This document shows positions 56,127-64,000 of a DNA stretch of 64,000 nucleotides, piece after piece. The stretch lies in assembly GCA_031286585.1 (NCBI GenBank), contig JAITUC010000007.1, positions 98,274-162,273 on the forward strand, written 5' to 3'. The notes beneath the pieces were generated by a model. It worked only from the letters and a program-made list of their open reading frames with translations, was not told the DNA's origin and did no database searches. Origin of the DNA: Delftia acidovorans. GTDB taxonomy: Bacteria > Pseudomonadota > Gammaproteobacteria > Burkholderiales > Burkholderiaceae_C. Within the stretch, counting starts at the first letter, position 1. Each line of letters starts with the position of its first letter. Position numbers and translations under genes: made by a program.

Positions 56127-56505
56127 TTGCGGCCAGGGGTCCATCCCACGGCAGGCAGCACCCCCTCGTACAATCGCGCCCGTGATGTCAGTCCACCGGC
56201 ACCGTCAACCAGGGGCTCGCCAAGCGCGCAGCCGCGATGCCGCACGCCTTCACAGCTTCACGCTGGCCCGCATCGCGCGCGGCTCGCAGAGCCGGCGCTC
56301 GGGCTGCACCCGCCTGGCGCCGCCGTAGCACGGCCGAACCGTACAAGCCGCCAGGTTTCGGGCATCGCCCGACGCCCGGCATGTTCATTCCCGTCTACAA
56401 ATCCTGCCCCGCCCTGTCACACCCAGCGCGACGGGGCCGGCCATTTCCATGTAACACCCCCATCCCTTTCGCGCCGAGTGGGCGCCCAGCATTCCGCGCG
56501 AGCTC
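56127..56505 (+). other. Region before the SulP gene
   Basis: 380 bp with no recognisable gene. A TACAAT box (56169-56174) is followed 7 nt later by GTG-ATG, opening a basic 48-codon frame to 56328 that I cannot assign. At 56449-56454 an ATG is directly followed by TAA. From 56455 the frame is open into the SulP gene, and its translation (WAPSIPREL just before the first Met) looks like true SulP N-terminal sequence. Confidence 0.45.
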
Positions 56506-57900
56506 ATGGCCGGCGCCGTGGCCACCTTTGCGCTGATCCCCGAGGTCATCGCCTTCTCCTTCGTGGCCGGGGTCGATCCCGCCGTCGGGCTGTTCGCATC
56601 CTTCATCATCAGCATCGTCATCGCCTTCACGGGCGCGCGCCCGGCCATGGTGTCGGCGGCCGCTGGCTCGGTCGCCCTGGTGGCCGCTCCGCTGGTGCAT
56701 GCGCATGGCGTGCAGTACCTTTTTGCGGCCGGCATTCTTGCGGGAGCCGTGCAGATCCTGTTCGGCCTGCTGCGCCTGGGCGTGCTGATGCGCTATGTGT
56801 CGGGCTCGGTGCGCACGGGCTTCGTCAATGCGCTGGCCATCCTGATCTTCTCGGCCCAGATGCCGCACTTGATCGGTGCCAATGCCGCCACCTGGGCCAT
56901 GGTGGGTGCCGGCCTGCTGATCATCTACGGCCTGCCCCGGCTGACCACGGCCGTGCCCTCGCCCCTGGTCTGCATCGTGGTGCTGACGGTGGCGGCGCAC
57001 TGGCTGGATCTGCCCCTGAAGACGGTGGCCGACCTGGGCCTGCTGCCGGACGGCCTGCCCAGCTTCGGGCTGCCGCAGGTGCCCTGGTCGCTGGAGACGC
57101 TGCGCCTGATCGCCCTGCCCGCGCTGGCGATCGCCATGGTGGGATTGCTGGAGTCCATGATGACGGCCAGCGTGGTCGATGAACTCACGGACACGCCCAG
57201 CTCCAAGAACCGCGAGTGCAGCGGCATCGGCGTGCCCAACATCGCGGCCAGCCTGTTCGGCGGCATTGCCGGCTGCGCCATGATCGGCCAGACCGTGGGC
57301 AATGTGCGCTACGGCGGCCGCGGCCGGCTGTCCACGCTGTTCGCAGGCGCCTTTTTGCTGATCCTGATGGTGCTGCTCAAGCCCTGGGTGTCACAGGTGC
57401 CGGTGGCCGCGCTGGTGGCCATCATGGTGATGGTGTCGGCCTCCACGCTGGACTGGGGGTCCGCGCGGGCCCTGCTCAGGCATCCCAAGCTGTCCAGCGC
57501 CGTCATGCTGGCCACCGTGGTGGTGACCGTGGCCACGGACAACCTGGCCGCTGGCGTGGCCGTGGGCGTGCTGCTCAGCGGGGTTTTCTTCACCTTCAAG
57601 GTCTCGCGGCTGCTGGCCGTCGAGAAGACGCAGGACGATGCAGGCCTGACCTACCGCGTCTCGGGCCAGGTCTTCTTTGCCTCGGCCGACCTGCTGGTCG
57701 ATGCCTTCGACGTGCGGGACATCGAAGGCCGGCCCGTGCGCATCGAACTGACCAACGCGCATTTCTGGGACATCACGGCCGTCAATGCGCTGGACAAGGT
57801 CTGCCAGCGCCTGCGCAAGCACGGCAGCACGGTCGAGGTGACGGGCCTGAACGAACACGGCCGGGCACTGGTGTCGCGTCTGGATATCGGCATCGAGTAG
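56506..57900 (+). CDS. SulP family anion transporter with STAS domain
   Basis: 464 residues from the first usable ATG. About eleven to twelve helices: ALIPEVIAFSFVAGVDPAVG, GSVRTGFVNALAILIFSAQM, and the conserved NIAASLFGGIAGCAMIGQTV. The C-terminal STAS domain spans ~375-460 (VRIELTNAHFWDITAVNALD). Members carry sulfate, bicarbonate or dicarboxylates in the inner membrane. The N-terminus appears clipped: the family sequence continues upstream in frame for ~17 codons without any ATG, GTG, TTG or CTG and ends at a TAA. The protein may still work, since helix 1 is complete. Flanked by the two paralogous small membrane genes. Confidence 0.88.
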   Translation: MAGAVATFALIPEVIAFSFVAGVDPAVGLFASFIISIVIAFTGARPAMVSAAAGSVALVAAPLVHAHGVQYLFAAGILAGAVQILFGLLRLGVLMRYVSGSVRTGFVNALAILIFSAQMPHLIGANAATWAMVGAGLLIIYGLPRLTTAVPSPLVCIVVLTVAAHWLDLPLKTVADLGLLPDGLPSFGLPQVPWSLETLRLIALPALAIAMVGLLESMMTASVVDELTDTPSSKNRECSGIGVPNIAASLFGGIAGCAMIGQTVGNVRYGGRGRLSTLFAGAFLLILMVLLKPWVSQVPVAALVAIMVMVSASTLDWGSARALLRHPKLSSAVMLATVVVTVATDNLAAGVAVGVLLSGVFFTFKVSRLLAVEKTQDDAGLTYRVSGQVFFASADLLVDAFDVRDIEGRPVRIELTNAHFWDITAVNALDKVCQRLRKHGSTVEVTGLNEHGRALVSRLDIGIE

Positions 57901-58024
57901 GAAACCTGCCCCGGGCGTGGTTTCTCTGCGCTGGCAGACCGCTTGCTTTCCTGGGGCAGACGCGGTCTGCTCTTTCGCAAAGAGAAATCCGTCAAATATC
58001 AAATGGGGCATGCAGAAAATTCTC

Positions 58025-58052
58025 TATTTCAAAGCGTTACTCTTTTGAAATA
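58025..58052. promoter_or_regulatory. AT-rich inverted repeat upstream of paralogue B
   Basis: TATTTCAAA and TTTGAAATA, a perfect 9-bp inverted repeat with a 10-nt centre, in the most AT-rich stretch of the window (57,985-58,085). It lies 68 bp before the gene start and could be an operator or an RNA hairpin in the leader. Nothing else is recognised in the 219-bp gap after the SulP gene. Confidence 0.5.
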
Positions 58053-58119
58053 AAGATTTCAGCCCGCTCATTTAGGATCTGGACCGCTGTCACCTCCCCG
58101 AACCCGTCCCACCACTTCC

Positions 58120-58605
58120 ATGCGACTCAGATCCGTTATCTTGGGCCTTGTCCTCCTGATCTTTGCCGCATCCGCGTCCTGGTTGGCCGTGTATGGTTTT
58201 CTCATCTCCCAGGAGGACTACTCGCCTGAGCGGGGATCGCTCAGATATTACGTAGGCATCTCTTCCCTGATACGCAATGCGCCAGCGACAGGGACGATGG
58301 CGCAGCCCACCTACTTCGGCTCCGTCGGTGATGGCAACAAGCCCCCGCAGTCCGAGATGACTTTCGAGACCAGCGCCAAGGACATCACCGAAGCCACTGC
58401 GGCCATCACCAGCTACCTGCGCCAGAAGGATTTCCACCAGAGATCCATCGATGCCGAAAATGCCGCCGCATCGTTTGTCCCCGAGGGAGAGCGACTTGTC
58501 CAATACGCGCAATACGCGTCATCGGCCGGCGAAGTTGCCGTACTGGCGGTCACCCAGGCAATGGCAACAGGCCTGTGCAAGGTCACGCTCACCCATTACG
58601 ACTGA
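58120..58605 (+). CDS. Small membrane-anchored protein of unknown family, paralogue B
   Basis: 161 residues; function not recognised. The N-terminal helix (~6-28: ILGLVLLIFAASASWLAVYG) is followed by LISQEDYSPERGS, YYVGISSLIRNAP, YFGSVGDGNKPP and a final LTHYD, matching paralogue A at 55629. The middle (90-130) differs. Codon third positions are less GC-biased than in neighbours and the leader is AT-rich, hinting at recent acquisition. The next gene starts 2 bp after the stop, so the two form a unit. Confidence 0.65.
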   Translation: MRLRSVILGLVLLIFAASASWLAVYGFLISQEDYSPERGSLRYYVGISSLIRNAPATGTMAQPTYFGSVGDGNKPPQSEMTFETSAKDITEATAAITSYLRQKDFHQRSIDAENAAASFVPEGERLVQYAQYASSAGEVAVLAVTQAMATGLCKVTLTHYD

Positions 58606-58607
58606 AC

Positions 58608-59300
58608 ATGTCCAGCAGATCCCACATACCCCGAAGACTCATCTATACCTGCAACTGCGGATGGATTGACCTGGGCCACCTCCAATCGGTCGAGAGCCAT
58701 CGCAATCGCTACGCCAGTGCGGCCTATCTCTGGAAAGACATACTGCATGAGCGCGGCATCGGGATTCCCGGTCACTCCGACAGCCATCTGATTCAATACA
58801 AGCAATCCATGGGCCGCTTTGGCCTGACCCAGGAATTTGCCAAGTTCTATCTCGTCAAGAAAGGCCTGTCTCTTTCAGCGAAGCGCTCCGTGGCCCTGGC
58901 CATATTCATGGAGGTTTCCATGGGTTTCGAGAGCCTGCAGGCATCCATGTCGCTCCTCACAGACAGTGGATTCAGCCAGGAAGACCTCGTTTCCAACCTG
59001 ATTGGCTTCTATATGGTCGTGCACGGGGCACTGGACTGGAAGAACCTGTGCAAGCCGGTTTCCACCGAGGCATCGCTGGCCGTCTGGGATGCCAACGGCC
59101 CCGTGGGAAGCCATAAAAACAAAGTCTTCCAGCCGCAGTTCCACGCCTGCGAGGAATGCAAGAGCAAGCACCATGTGCAGCTGCCGCGCTTTCCTTCTGC
59201 GTTTCAGTCCATACAGCCCGCATCCAAGGGTCTGCACTTCATCGAAGCATCTGATGGGCTGCCAGTGCCAAAGCACATGCTTTCGACACTGTTTCCCTGA
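58608..59300 (+). CDS. Cysteine-motif protein of unknown function, coupled to paralogue B
   Basis: 230 residues, no signal peptide or membrane helix. Near the N-terminus is IYTCNCGWIDLGHLQS (Cys15, Cys17, His24), and near the C-terminus CEECKSKHH (Cys181, Cys184, His188/189). Together these could bind zinc. The G-W-I-D-L-G-H string recalls DUF4056-type proteins from memory, unverified. The middle is helical and Met/Phe-rich (SVALAIFMEVSMGFESLQAS). It begins 2 bp after paralogue B. Its codon use is less GC-rich than that of the neighbouring uvrA and paa genes, suggesting transfer. It converges on paaE. Confidence 0.6.
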   Translation: MSSRSHIPRRLIYTCNCGWIDLGHLQSVESHRNRYASAAYLWKDILHERGIGIPGHSDSHLIQYKQSMGRFGLTQEFAKFYLVKKGLSLSAKRSVALAIFMEVSMGFESLQASMSLLTDSGFSQEDLVSNLIGFYMVVHGALDWKNLCKPVSTEASLAVWDANGPVGSHKNKVFQPQFHACEECKSKHHVQLPRFPSAFQSIQPASKGLHFIEASDGLPVPKHMLSTLFP

Positions 59301-59333
59301 GTCTTCCTGCCCTGCGCCAGAACGCATGCGCCC

Positions 59334-60431
59334 TCACCGCTCGTCGAACGACAGCACCACGCGCTCGGTCAGCGGATGCGCCTGGCAGGTCAGTACAAAG
59401 CCGCAGGCGACTTCGTTCTTGTCGAGCGCGAAGTTGCGTTCCATGCGCACCTCGCCCTCGACCACCTTGGCGCGGCAGGTGCCGCAGACACCCGAGGTGC
59501 AGGAATAGGGCACTTCCAGCCCGGCCGAGGAGGCCGCATCGAGGATGCTGGCCTGGCCGCGCGTGAAGGGGATCTCGCGCGAGAGGCCGTCGCGCACCAG
59601 GGTGATGCGGGCGGTGGCGGCGTCGCCGGGCTGGGCCTCGTGCACCACGGCACCCACCGCGCCCTGGCCTGCAACGGGCAGGGCCACGCCGAAGCGCTCG
59701 ATGTGGATGCGCTCCTCGGCCACGCCGGCGGCGAGCAGGGCGGCCTCGGCCTCGTCGTTCATCTGGAAGGGGCCGCAGATGTAGACATGGTCGATGTGCG
59801 CGGCCGGCACTACGCCCTGCAGGAATTCGGCGATCTTGGCGCGATCCATCACGCCCATGTTCAGCGGCAGGTCGGTGTGCTCGTCCGAGAACACATGCTG
59901 CAGCGACAGCCGGGACATGTAGCGGTTCTTGAGGTCCTCGATCTCCTCCTTGAACATGGTGGACTGCAGCTGGCGGTTGCCGTAGATCAGCGTGAAGCGG
60001 CTGGCGGGCTCGCGCGCCAGCACGGTCTTCATGATGGACAGGATGGGCGTGATGCCGCTGCCGCCGGCGATGCCCACATGGTGGCGCGCGGCCCCGGGCT
60101 CGATGGGCACGAAGAAGCGGCCCTGGGGCGCCATGACCTGCAGGGTGTCGCCTGGGCGCAGCTGCTCGTTGATCCAGTTGGAGAACTGGCCGCCGCGCAC
60201 TTTGCGCACGCCCACGCGCAGCTCGCCGTCATCCACGCCTGCGCAGATGGAGTAGCTGCGGCGCAGGTCCTGGCCGTCGATCTGGTGGCGCAGCGTCAGG
60301 TACTGGCCCTGGGTGAAGCCGAAGACCTCGCGCAGCTCGGGGGGCACGTCGAAGGAGACGACCACGGCCTCGGCCGTGTCGGGCGCAATGCTGCGCACGC
60401 GCAGCGGGTGGAACATCGGGGTCGTGGTCAT
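59334..60431 (-). CDS. paaE: Phenylacetyl-CoA epoxidase reductase subunit PaaE
   Basis: 365 residues. It passes electrons from NADPH through FAD and a 2Fe-2S cluster to the PaaABC(D) oxygenase. FAD domain with RRSYSICAG (about residue 60), NAD(P) domain with GIAGGSGITPILSIMK and YGNRQLQSTMF, and C-terminal plant-type ferredoxin domain with ligands Cys311, Cys316, Cys319 and Cys349 (YSCTSGVCGTCRAK). ATG overlaps the paaD stop by 4 nt. Last gene of the visible operon. Confidence 0.97.
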   Translation of the reverse strand: MTTTPMFHPLRVRSIAPDTAEAVVVSFDVPPELREVFGFTQGQYLTLRHQIDGQDLRRSYSICAGVDDGELRVGVRKVRGGQFSNWINEQLRPGDTLQVMAPQGRFFVPIEPGAARHHVGIAGGSGITPILSIMKTVLAREPASRFTLIYGNRQLQSTMFKEEIEDLKNRYMSRLSLQHVFSDEHTDLPLNMGVMDRAKIAEFLQGVVPAAHIDHVYICGPFQMNDEAEAALLAAGVAEERIHIERFGVALPVAGQGAVGAVVHEAQPGDAATARITLVRDGLSREIPFTRGQASILDAASSAGLEVPYSCTSGVCGTCRAKVVEGEVRMERNFALDKNEVACGFVLTCQAHPLTERVVLSFDER

Positions 60432-60988
60432 ATCGGTTTGAAGTGTTCGAAGGGTTCGCGGCAGTCCAGGCAGCGGTGCAGGGCCTTGCAGGCCGTGGCG
60501 CCGAAGGCCGACAGCCGCTCGGTGTGCACGCTGCCGCAGTGCGGACAGGGAACGGGCGCGGGCGCGGCAATGCCCTGGCGGCGGCGCACCAGGCGGATGG
60601 GCGAAGTGCCCTCCGGCAGGCCGGCGTCGCCGCAGCGCCCGGGCGGCGCGATGCCGTATTCGCGCAGCTTGCGCCGGCCGTCGTCGCTGATCCAGTCCGT
60701 GGTCCAGGCCGGGGCGCGGCGCAGCACGGCGCGCGCGGGGCCCAGGCCTGCGGCCTCGATGGCCTCGAGCACGCTGCGCTCTATGACCTCGGTGGCCGGG
60801 CAGCCCGAGTAGGTGGGCGTGAGCACGATCTCCATGCCCTGGCCTTCGGGCAGGGCATGGACCTCGCGCACGATGCCCAGCTCGCAGACCGAGATCACGG
60901 GCACCTCGGGATCGGGCACGTCCTGCAGCGCGGCCCAGGCCAGGCGCTCGCGCTCGGCCATGGCGGAAACCAGCTGCGCGGCAGCCAT
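60428..60988 (-). CDS. paaD: Phenylacetate degradation protein PaaD (Fe-S/metal maturation factor)
   Basis: 186 residues. DUF59/MIP18-type domain (~15-105: LQDVPDPEVPVISVCELGIV; TPTYSGCPATEVIE) and a C-terminal zinc-ribbon-like segment with C148-x2-C151 and C173-x2-C176. PaaD is needed for a working epoxidase, probably in cluster assembly. Overlaps paaC (TGATG) and paaE (ATGA). Confidence 0.96.
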   Translation of the reverse strand: MAAAQLVSAMAERERLAWAALQDVPDPEVPVISVCELGIVREVHALPEGQGMEIVLTPTYSGCPATEVIERSVLEAIEAAGLGPARAVLRRAPAWTTDWISDDGRRKLREYGIAPPGRCGDAGLPEGTSPIRLVRRRQGIAAPAPVPCPHCGSVHTERLSAFGATACKALHRCLDCREPFEHFKPI

Positions 60989-61764
60989 CACCACACCCCG
61001 CCCGGATAGGCGCGCTGCAGGTGCTGCATCTCGGCCAGGATGAAACCCATGTGCTCGCTGTGCACGCCGTTGCGGCCCGTGCTGCGGAAGGCGGATTCGG
61101 CCGGCAGGTCCAGCGTGGCCTCCTGCAGCAGGGCGGCCATCTCGGCCTGCCAGGGCTCGCGCAGTTCGGACCAGGCCGGGCCCAGGCCGCTGGCACGTGC
61201 GGCGGCGTCCGTGGCGTCGTCGGTGAACAGCTCGGCCGCATAGCGCCACAGCTGGGCCAGCGCCGCCTCCATGCGCTGGCGCGATTCTTCGGTGCCGTCG
61301 CCCAGGCGCACCACCCAGTCGCCCGCGTGCTGCTCGTGGTAGCGCGCTTCCTTGAGCGCCTTGGCGGCGATGGCGGCCAGCTCGGCGTCGCTGGAGTGCA
61401 CCAGGCGCTCCCACATCAGGCGCAGCCAGGTGGCGGCCATGGCGTTGCGCAGCACGGTGAAGGCGAAGTCGCCGCGCGGCAGCTCGGCCAGCGTGGCGTT
61501 GAAGTAGTCACGTTCGTCACGCAGGAAGGCGAGCTGGTCCTCGTCGTGCGCGCGGCCTTCAAGCTGGCCGGCGCGGGTCAGCAGGGCGCGCGCCTGGCCG
61601 ACCAGGTCCAGCGCCATGTTGGTCATGGCGATGTCCTCTTCGAGGATGGGCGCGTGGCCGCACCACTCGCCCAGGCGCTGGGCCAGGATCAGGCAGGTAT
61701 CGCCCAGGCGCAGCAGGTACTGCACCTCGGGGCGGGCGTCGATGGCGATGGAGGAGGCGGTCAT
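60988..61764 (-). CDS. paaC: Phenylacetyl-CoA epoxidase structural subunit PaaC
   Basis: 258 residues, all-helical ferritin-like. It is the scaffold partner of the catalytic PaaA subunit. Family segments: VQYLLRLGDTCLILAQRLGE, MALDLVGQARALLTRAG, ALKEARYHEQHAGDWVVRLG and HSEHMGFILAEMQHLQRAYP. ATG at 61764, 14 bp after the paaB stop. Confidence 0.97.
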   Translation of the reverse strand: MTASSIAIDARPEVQYLLRLGDTCLILAQRLGEWCGHAPILEEDIAMTNMALDLVGQARALLTRAGQLEGRAHDEDQLAFLRDERDYFNATLAELPRGDFAFTVLRNAMAATWLRLMWERLVHSSDAELAAIAAKALKEARYHEQHAGDWVVRLGDGTEESRQRMEAALAQLWRYAAELFTDDATDAAARASGLGPAWSELREPWQAEMAALLQEATLDLPAESAFRSTGRNGVHSEHMGFILAEMQHLQRAYPGGVW

Positions 61765-61778
61765 GGCTGCACCTGCGC

Positions 61779-62084
61779 TCACATGTGGTCCACCGAGGGC
61801 GGCAGCTGGTAGAAGGTCGGGTGGCGGTAGACCTTGTCCTGGGCGGGATCGAAGAACATGTCCTTGTCGCCGGGGTCGCTGGCCACGATCTGGTCCGAGC
61901 GCACCACCCAGACGCTCACGCCCTCCTGGCGCCGCGTGTAGACGTCGCGCGCCATCTGCAGCGCCATCTGCGGGTCGGCCGCATGCAGGCTGCCGCAGTG
62001 CTTGTGGTCCAGGCCGGCCTTGCTGCGGACAAAGACTTCCCACAGCGGCCATTCGTTGGTGATGTTCTGTTCGGCGGTGGTCAT
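61779..62084 (-). CDS. paaB: Phenylacetyl-CoA epoxidase small subunit PaaB
   Basis: 101 residues, normal length. [20 protein letters not shown] and [20 protein letters not shown] are signatures. It bridges PaaAC dimers. Its ATG overlaps the paaA stop (ATGA), ensuring matched synthesis. Confidence 0.97.
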   Translation of the reverse strand: MTTAEQNITNEWPLWEVFVRSKAGLDHKHCGSLHAADPQMALQMARDVYTRRQEGVSVWVVRSDQIVASDPGDKDMFFDPAQDKVYRHPTFYQLPPSVDHM

Positions 62085-63103
62085 GCGGCCTCCTTGCGGG
62101 TCTGGTTTCTCTGTGTCTGCTTGCGGGCATGGGCCAGGGCGGCATCGCGCACCCAGGCGCCCTCGTCCCAGGCCTTGACGCGCGCGCCCAGGCGTTCGCG
62201 GTTGCAGGGGCCGTCGCCGGCGATCACGCGCCAGAACTCGTCCCAGTCGATGGGGCCATGGTCATGGGCCTGGCGTTCCTCGTTCCAGCGCAGGTCGGGG
62301 TCGGGCAGGGTCACCCCCAGCACCTTGGCCTGGTCCACCGTGGCGTCGATGAACTTCTGGCGCAGCGCGTCGTTGGAGATGCGCTTGATGCCCCAGCGCA
62401 TGGACTGCGCGCTGTTGGGCGACTGGTCGTCGGGCGGACCGAACATCATGATGGACGGCCACCACCAGCGGTTGACGGCGTCCTGCACCATGGCCTTCTG
62501 CGCCTCGGTGCCCTGCTGCATCATGGTCAGCAGCGCCTCGTAGCCCTGGCGCTGGTGAAAGCTTTCCTCGCGGCAGATGCGCACCATGGCGCGCGCATAG
62601 GGCGCATAGGAGCAGCGGCAGATGGGCACCTGGTTCATGATGGCCGCGCCGTCCACCAGCCAGCCGATGGTGCCCATGTCGGCCCAGGTCAGCGTGGGGT
62701 AGTTGAAGATGGAGCTGTACTTGGCCTTGCCCGTGTGCAGCGCGTGCAGCATCTGGTCGCGGCTGCTGCCCAGCGTCTCGGCGGCGGCGTAGAGGTACAG
62801 GCCGTGGCCGCCCTCGTCCTGCACCTTGGCCAGCAGGATGGCCTTGCGCTTGAGCGTGGGCGCGCGGCTGATCCAGTTGCCTTCGGGCAGCATGCCGACG
62901 ATCTCGCTGTGCGCATGCTGGCTGATCTGGCGCAGCAGCGTCTTGCGGTAGTTGTCGGGCATCCAGTCCTTGGCCTCGATGAATTCGCCGGCATCGATGC
63001 GCTCGTCGAAGCGCTGCTGCAGGCGCATTTCGTCGGCCGAGCGCACGGCCTTCACGCCATCGCCCGCTTCCTTGCCCATGGTGTCCATGGCCTGGGTATA
63101 CAT
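62081..63103 (-). CDS. paaA: Phenylacetyl-CoA epoxidase catalytic subunit PaaA
   Basis: 340 residues. Diiron oxygenase that makes the 1,2-epoxide of phenylacetyl-CoA. Carboxylate and His ligand helices are visible: [54 protein letters not shown] and [20 protein letters not shown] at 63103, preceded by AAGGAGAT. First gene of the A-B-C-D-E block, 45 bp after paaK on the same strand. Confidence 0.98.
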   Translation of the reverse strand: MYTQAMDTMGKEAGDGVKAVRSADEMRLQQRFDERIDAGEFIEAKDWMPDNYRKTLLRQISQHAHSEIVGMLPEGNWISRAPTLKRKAILLAKVQDEGGHGLYLYAAAETLGSSRDQMLHALHTGKAKYSSIFNYPTLTWADMGTIGWLVDGAAIMNQVPICRCSYAPYARAMVRICREESFHQRQGYEALLTMMQQGTEAQKAMVQDAVNRWWWPSIMMFGPPDDQSPNSAQSMRWGIKRISNDALRQKFIDATVDQAKVLGVTLPDPDLRWNEERQAHDHGPIDWDEFWRVIAGDGPCNRERLGARVKAWDEGAWVRDAALAHARKQTQRNQTRKEAA

Positions 63104-63148
63104 GTGCGATCTCCTTGAATGAAATGGTTGGCGACGGCCGGCGGTGCC

Positions 63149-64000
63149 TCAGCGCGGCCGCTTGTCGTACACGCGCCGGGCCTTGCCGGTCTGCGTGCGC
63201 TCGATGGTGTCGGGATCGAAGACGCGCACCGCCGTGGAGATGCCCACCAGGGTCTTGATGCGCTGCTGCACCCACTGCGCGATCTCGCCACGCTCGGCAT
63301 CGCCCAGGGCGCGCCGCTGCGGCTGCAGCTCGCAGTGCACCTCGACGGTGTCCAGCAGGCCGTCCCGGCTGATGTGCATCTGGTACAGGCCAGTGAGGCT
63401 GGCATTGGCCAGCACGATTTCCTCGATCTGGGTCGGGAAGACGTTGACGCCGCGGATGATCATCATGTCGTCGCTGCGACCCACGATCTTGCCCATGCGC
63501 CGGAAGCTGCGCGAAGTCGGCGCCAGCAGCCGCGTCAGGTCCCGCGTGCGGTAACGCACGATAGGCATGGCCTCCTTGGACAGCGACGTGAACACCAGCT
63601 CGCCCTCGCTTCCGTCGGGCAACACCTCGCCCGTGTCGGGGTCGATGATCTCGGGGTAGAAATGGTCCTCCCAGATCACCGGCCCGTCCTTGCTCTCCAC
63701 GCATTCGCTGGCCACGCCCGGGCCCATGACTTCGGACAGGCCGTAGATGTCCACGGCATCCAGCCCCGCCTTGCCCTCGATCTCGCGACGCATGGCCTCC
63801 GTCCAGGGCTCGGCGCCGAAGATGCCGATCCTGAGCGAACTCTCGCGCGGGTCCATCCCCTGGCGCTGCATCTCCTCCACGATCACCTGCATGTAGCTGG
63901 GCGTGACCATGATGATGTCGGGCTTGAAATCCGCAATCAGCTGCACCTGCTTTTCGGTCTGCCCGCCCGACATGGGCACCACGGTGCAGCCCGCGCGCTC
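63149..64000 (-). CDS. paaK: Phenylacetate-CoA ligase PaaK (5' part outside window)
   Basis: The frame is open to the window edge; about 283 C-terminal residues are visible of a usual ~435. It activates phenylacetate with ATP and CoA. Visible are VTPSYMQVIVEEM, FGAEPWTEAMRREIE, DIYGLSEVMGPGVA (A5-like), VRYRTRDLTRLL (A7) and IVGRSDDMMIIRGVNVFPTQ (A8 hinge). C-terminal domain to the end includes the A10 lysine region (TQTGKARRVYDK). It leads into paaABCDE on the same strand, so a paaK-first operon is likely. Confidence 0.96.
   Translation of the reverse strand, partial: ERAGCTVVPMSGGQTEKQVQLIADFKPDIIMVTPSYMQVIVEEMQRQGMDPRESSLRIGIFGAEPWTEAMRREIEGKAGLDAVDIYGLSEVMGPGVASECVESKDGPVIWEDHFYPEIIDPDTGEVLPDGSEGELVFTSLSKEAMPIVRYRTRDLTRLLAPTSRSFRRMGKIVGRSDDMMIIRGVNVFPTQIEEIVLANASLTGLYQMHISRDGLLDTVEVHCELQPQRRALGDAERGEIAQWVQQRIKTLVGISTAVRVFDPDTIERTQTGKARRVYDKRPR

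Noticed and set aside
56185..56328. Basic 47-residue frame preceded by a TACAAT box
   Set aside because: The spacing resembles a leaderless gene, but the Arg-rich translation has no motif and no partner. Left as a remark in the region entry.
56127..57182. 351-codon plus-strand frame overlapping the SulP start
   Set aside because: It runs through the SulP coding region in a different frame and encodes an Arg/Gly/Ala-rich shadow.

Overview
The window is GC-rich, densely packed chromosomal DNA from a beta-proteobacterium, most likely a member of the Comamonadaceae close to Delftia/Comamonas/Acidovorax. This is inferred from gene content (Bug-type receptors, DUF1631, DUF3717/DUF1289, a full aerobic phenylacetate operon), strong GC3 bias, and an intergenic GC-rich palindromic repeat of a kind common in this family. 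No tRNA, rRNA, CRISPR array, insertion sequence, integrase or prophage is visible. It looks like core genome with a few lineage-specific inserts.

Layout. 1-5.2 kb: end of an M48 protease gene, a small holin-like membrane protein, a manganese-type TerC exporter behind a clear yybP-ykoY riboswitch, and small conserved genes including yaeQ. 5.2-11.5 kb: OafA-type acyltransferase, purB, a glutathione transferase and glnE. 11.6-19.3 kb: one translationally coupled run of yhdP-like, nitrilase-family hydrolase and PAS sensor kinase, followed by a FixJ-like regulator. 19.4-25 kb: D-serine dehydratase-like enzyme, OmpA-like lipoprotein, a micro-membrane protein whose start overlaps mltA head to head, and an MFS_3 exporter. 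25.2-29.4 kb: an Lrp-type regulator divergent from a giant fused indolepyruvate ferredoxin oxidoreductase. 29.8-35.5 kb: yajC-secD-secF and a DUF1631 gene. 35.6-42.9 kb: dprA, LysM protein, def, a lipoprotein, fmt, azlC, azlD and pgk. 43-50.3 kb: a lipoprotein/FlgO pair, EamA transporter, pyrF, a HypT-like LysR regulator, a Bug receptor, a zinc deacylase and a DAO-type flavoenzyme. 50.3-55.5 kb: uvrA, an MFS transporter and ssb. 55.6-59.3 kb: two paralogous small membrane proteins of unknown function flanking a SulP transporter, the second coupled to a cysteine-motif protein. 59.3-64 kb: paaE-D-C-B-A and the 3' part of paaK, on the minus strand.

Functional links. The aryl-pyruvate oxidoreductase and the Paa enzymes can both act around phenylacetyl-CoA, so the window may hold two entries into one aromatic catabolic route. 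TerC expression is probably switched on by Mn2+ through the riboswitch. YajC/SecDF form the auxiliary Sec complex, and def/fmt act on initiator formyl-methionine.

The most interesting unexplained items are the duplicated ISQEDY/GDGNKPP family with its partner gene (55.6-59.3 kb), tandem hairpins before yajC whose imperfect pairs are all G-U on one strand, covarying copies of the intergenic repeat that supply stop codons, and a recurrent -10-like box 7-8 nt before ATG that suggests leaderless transcripts.
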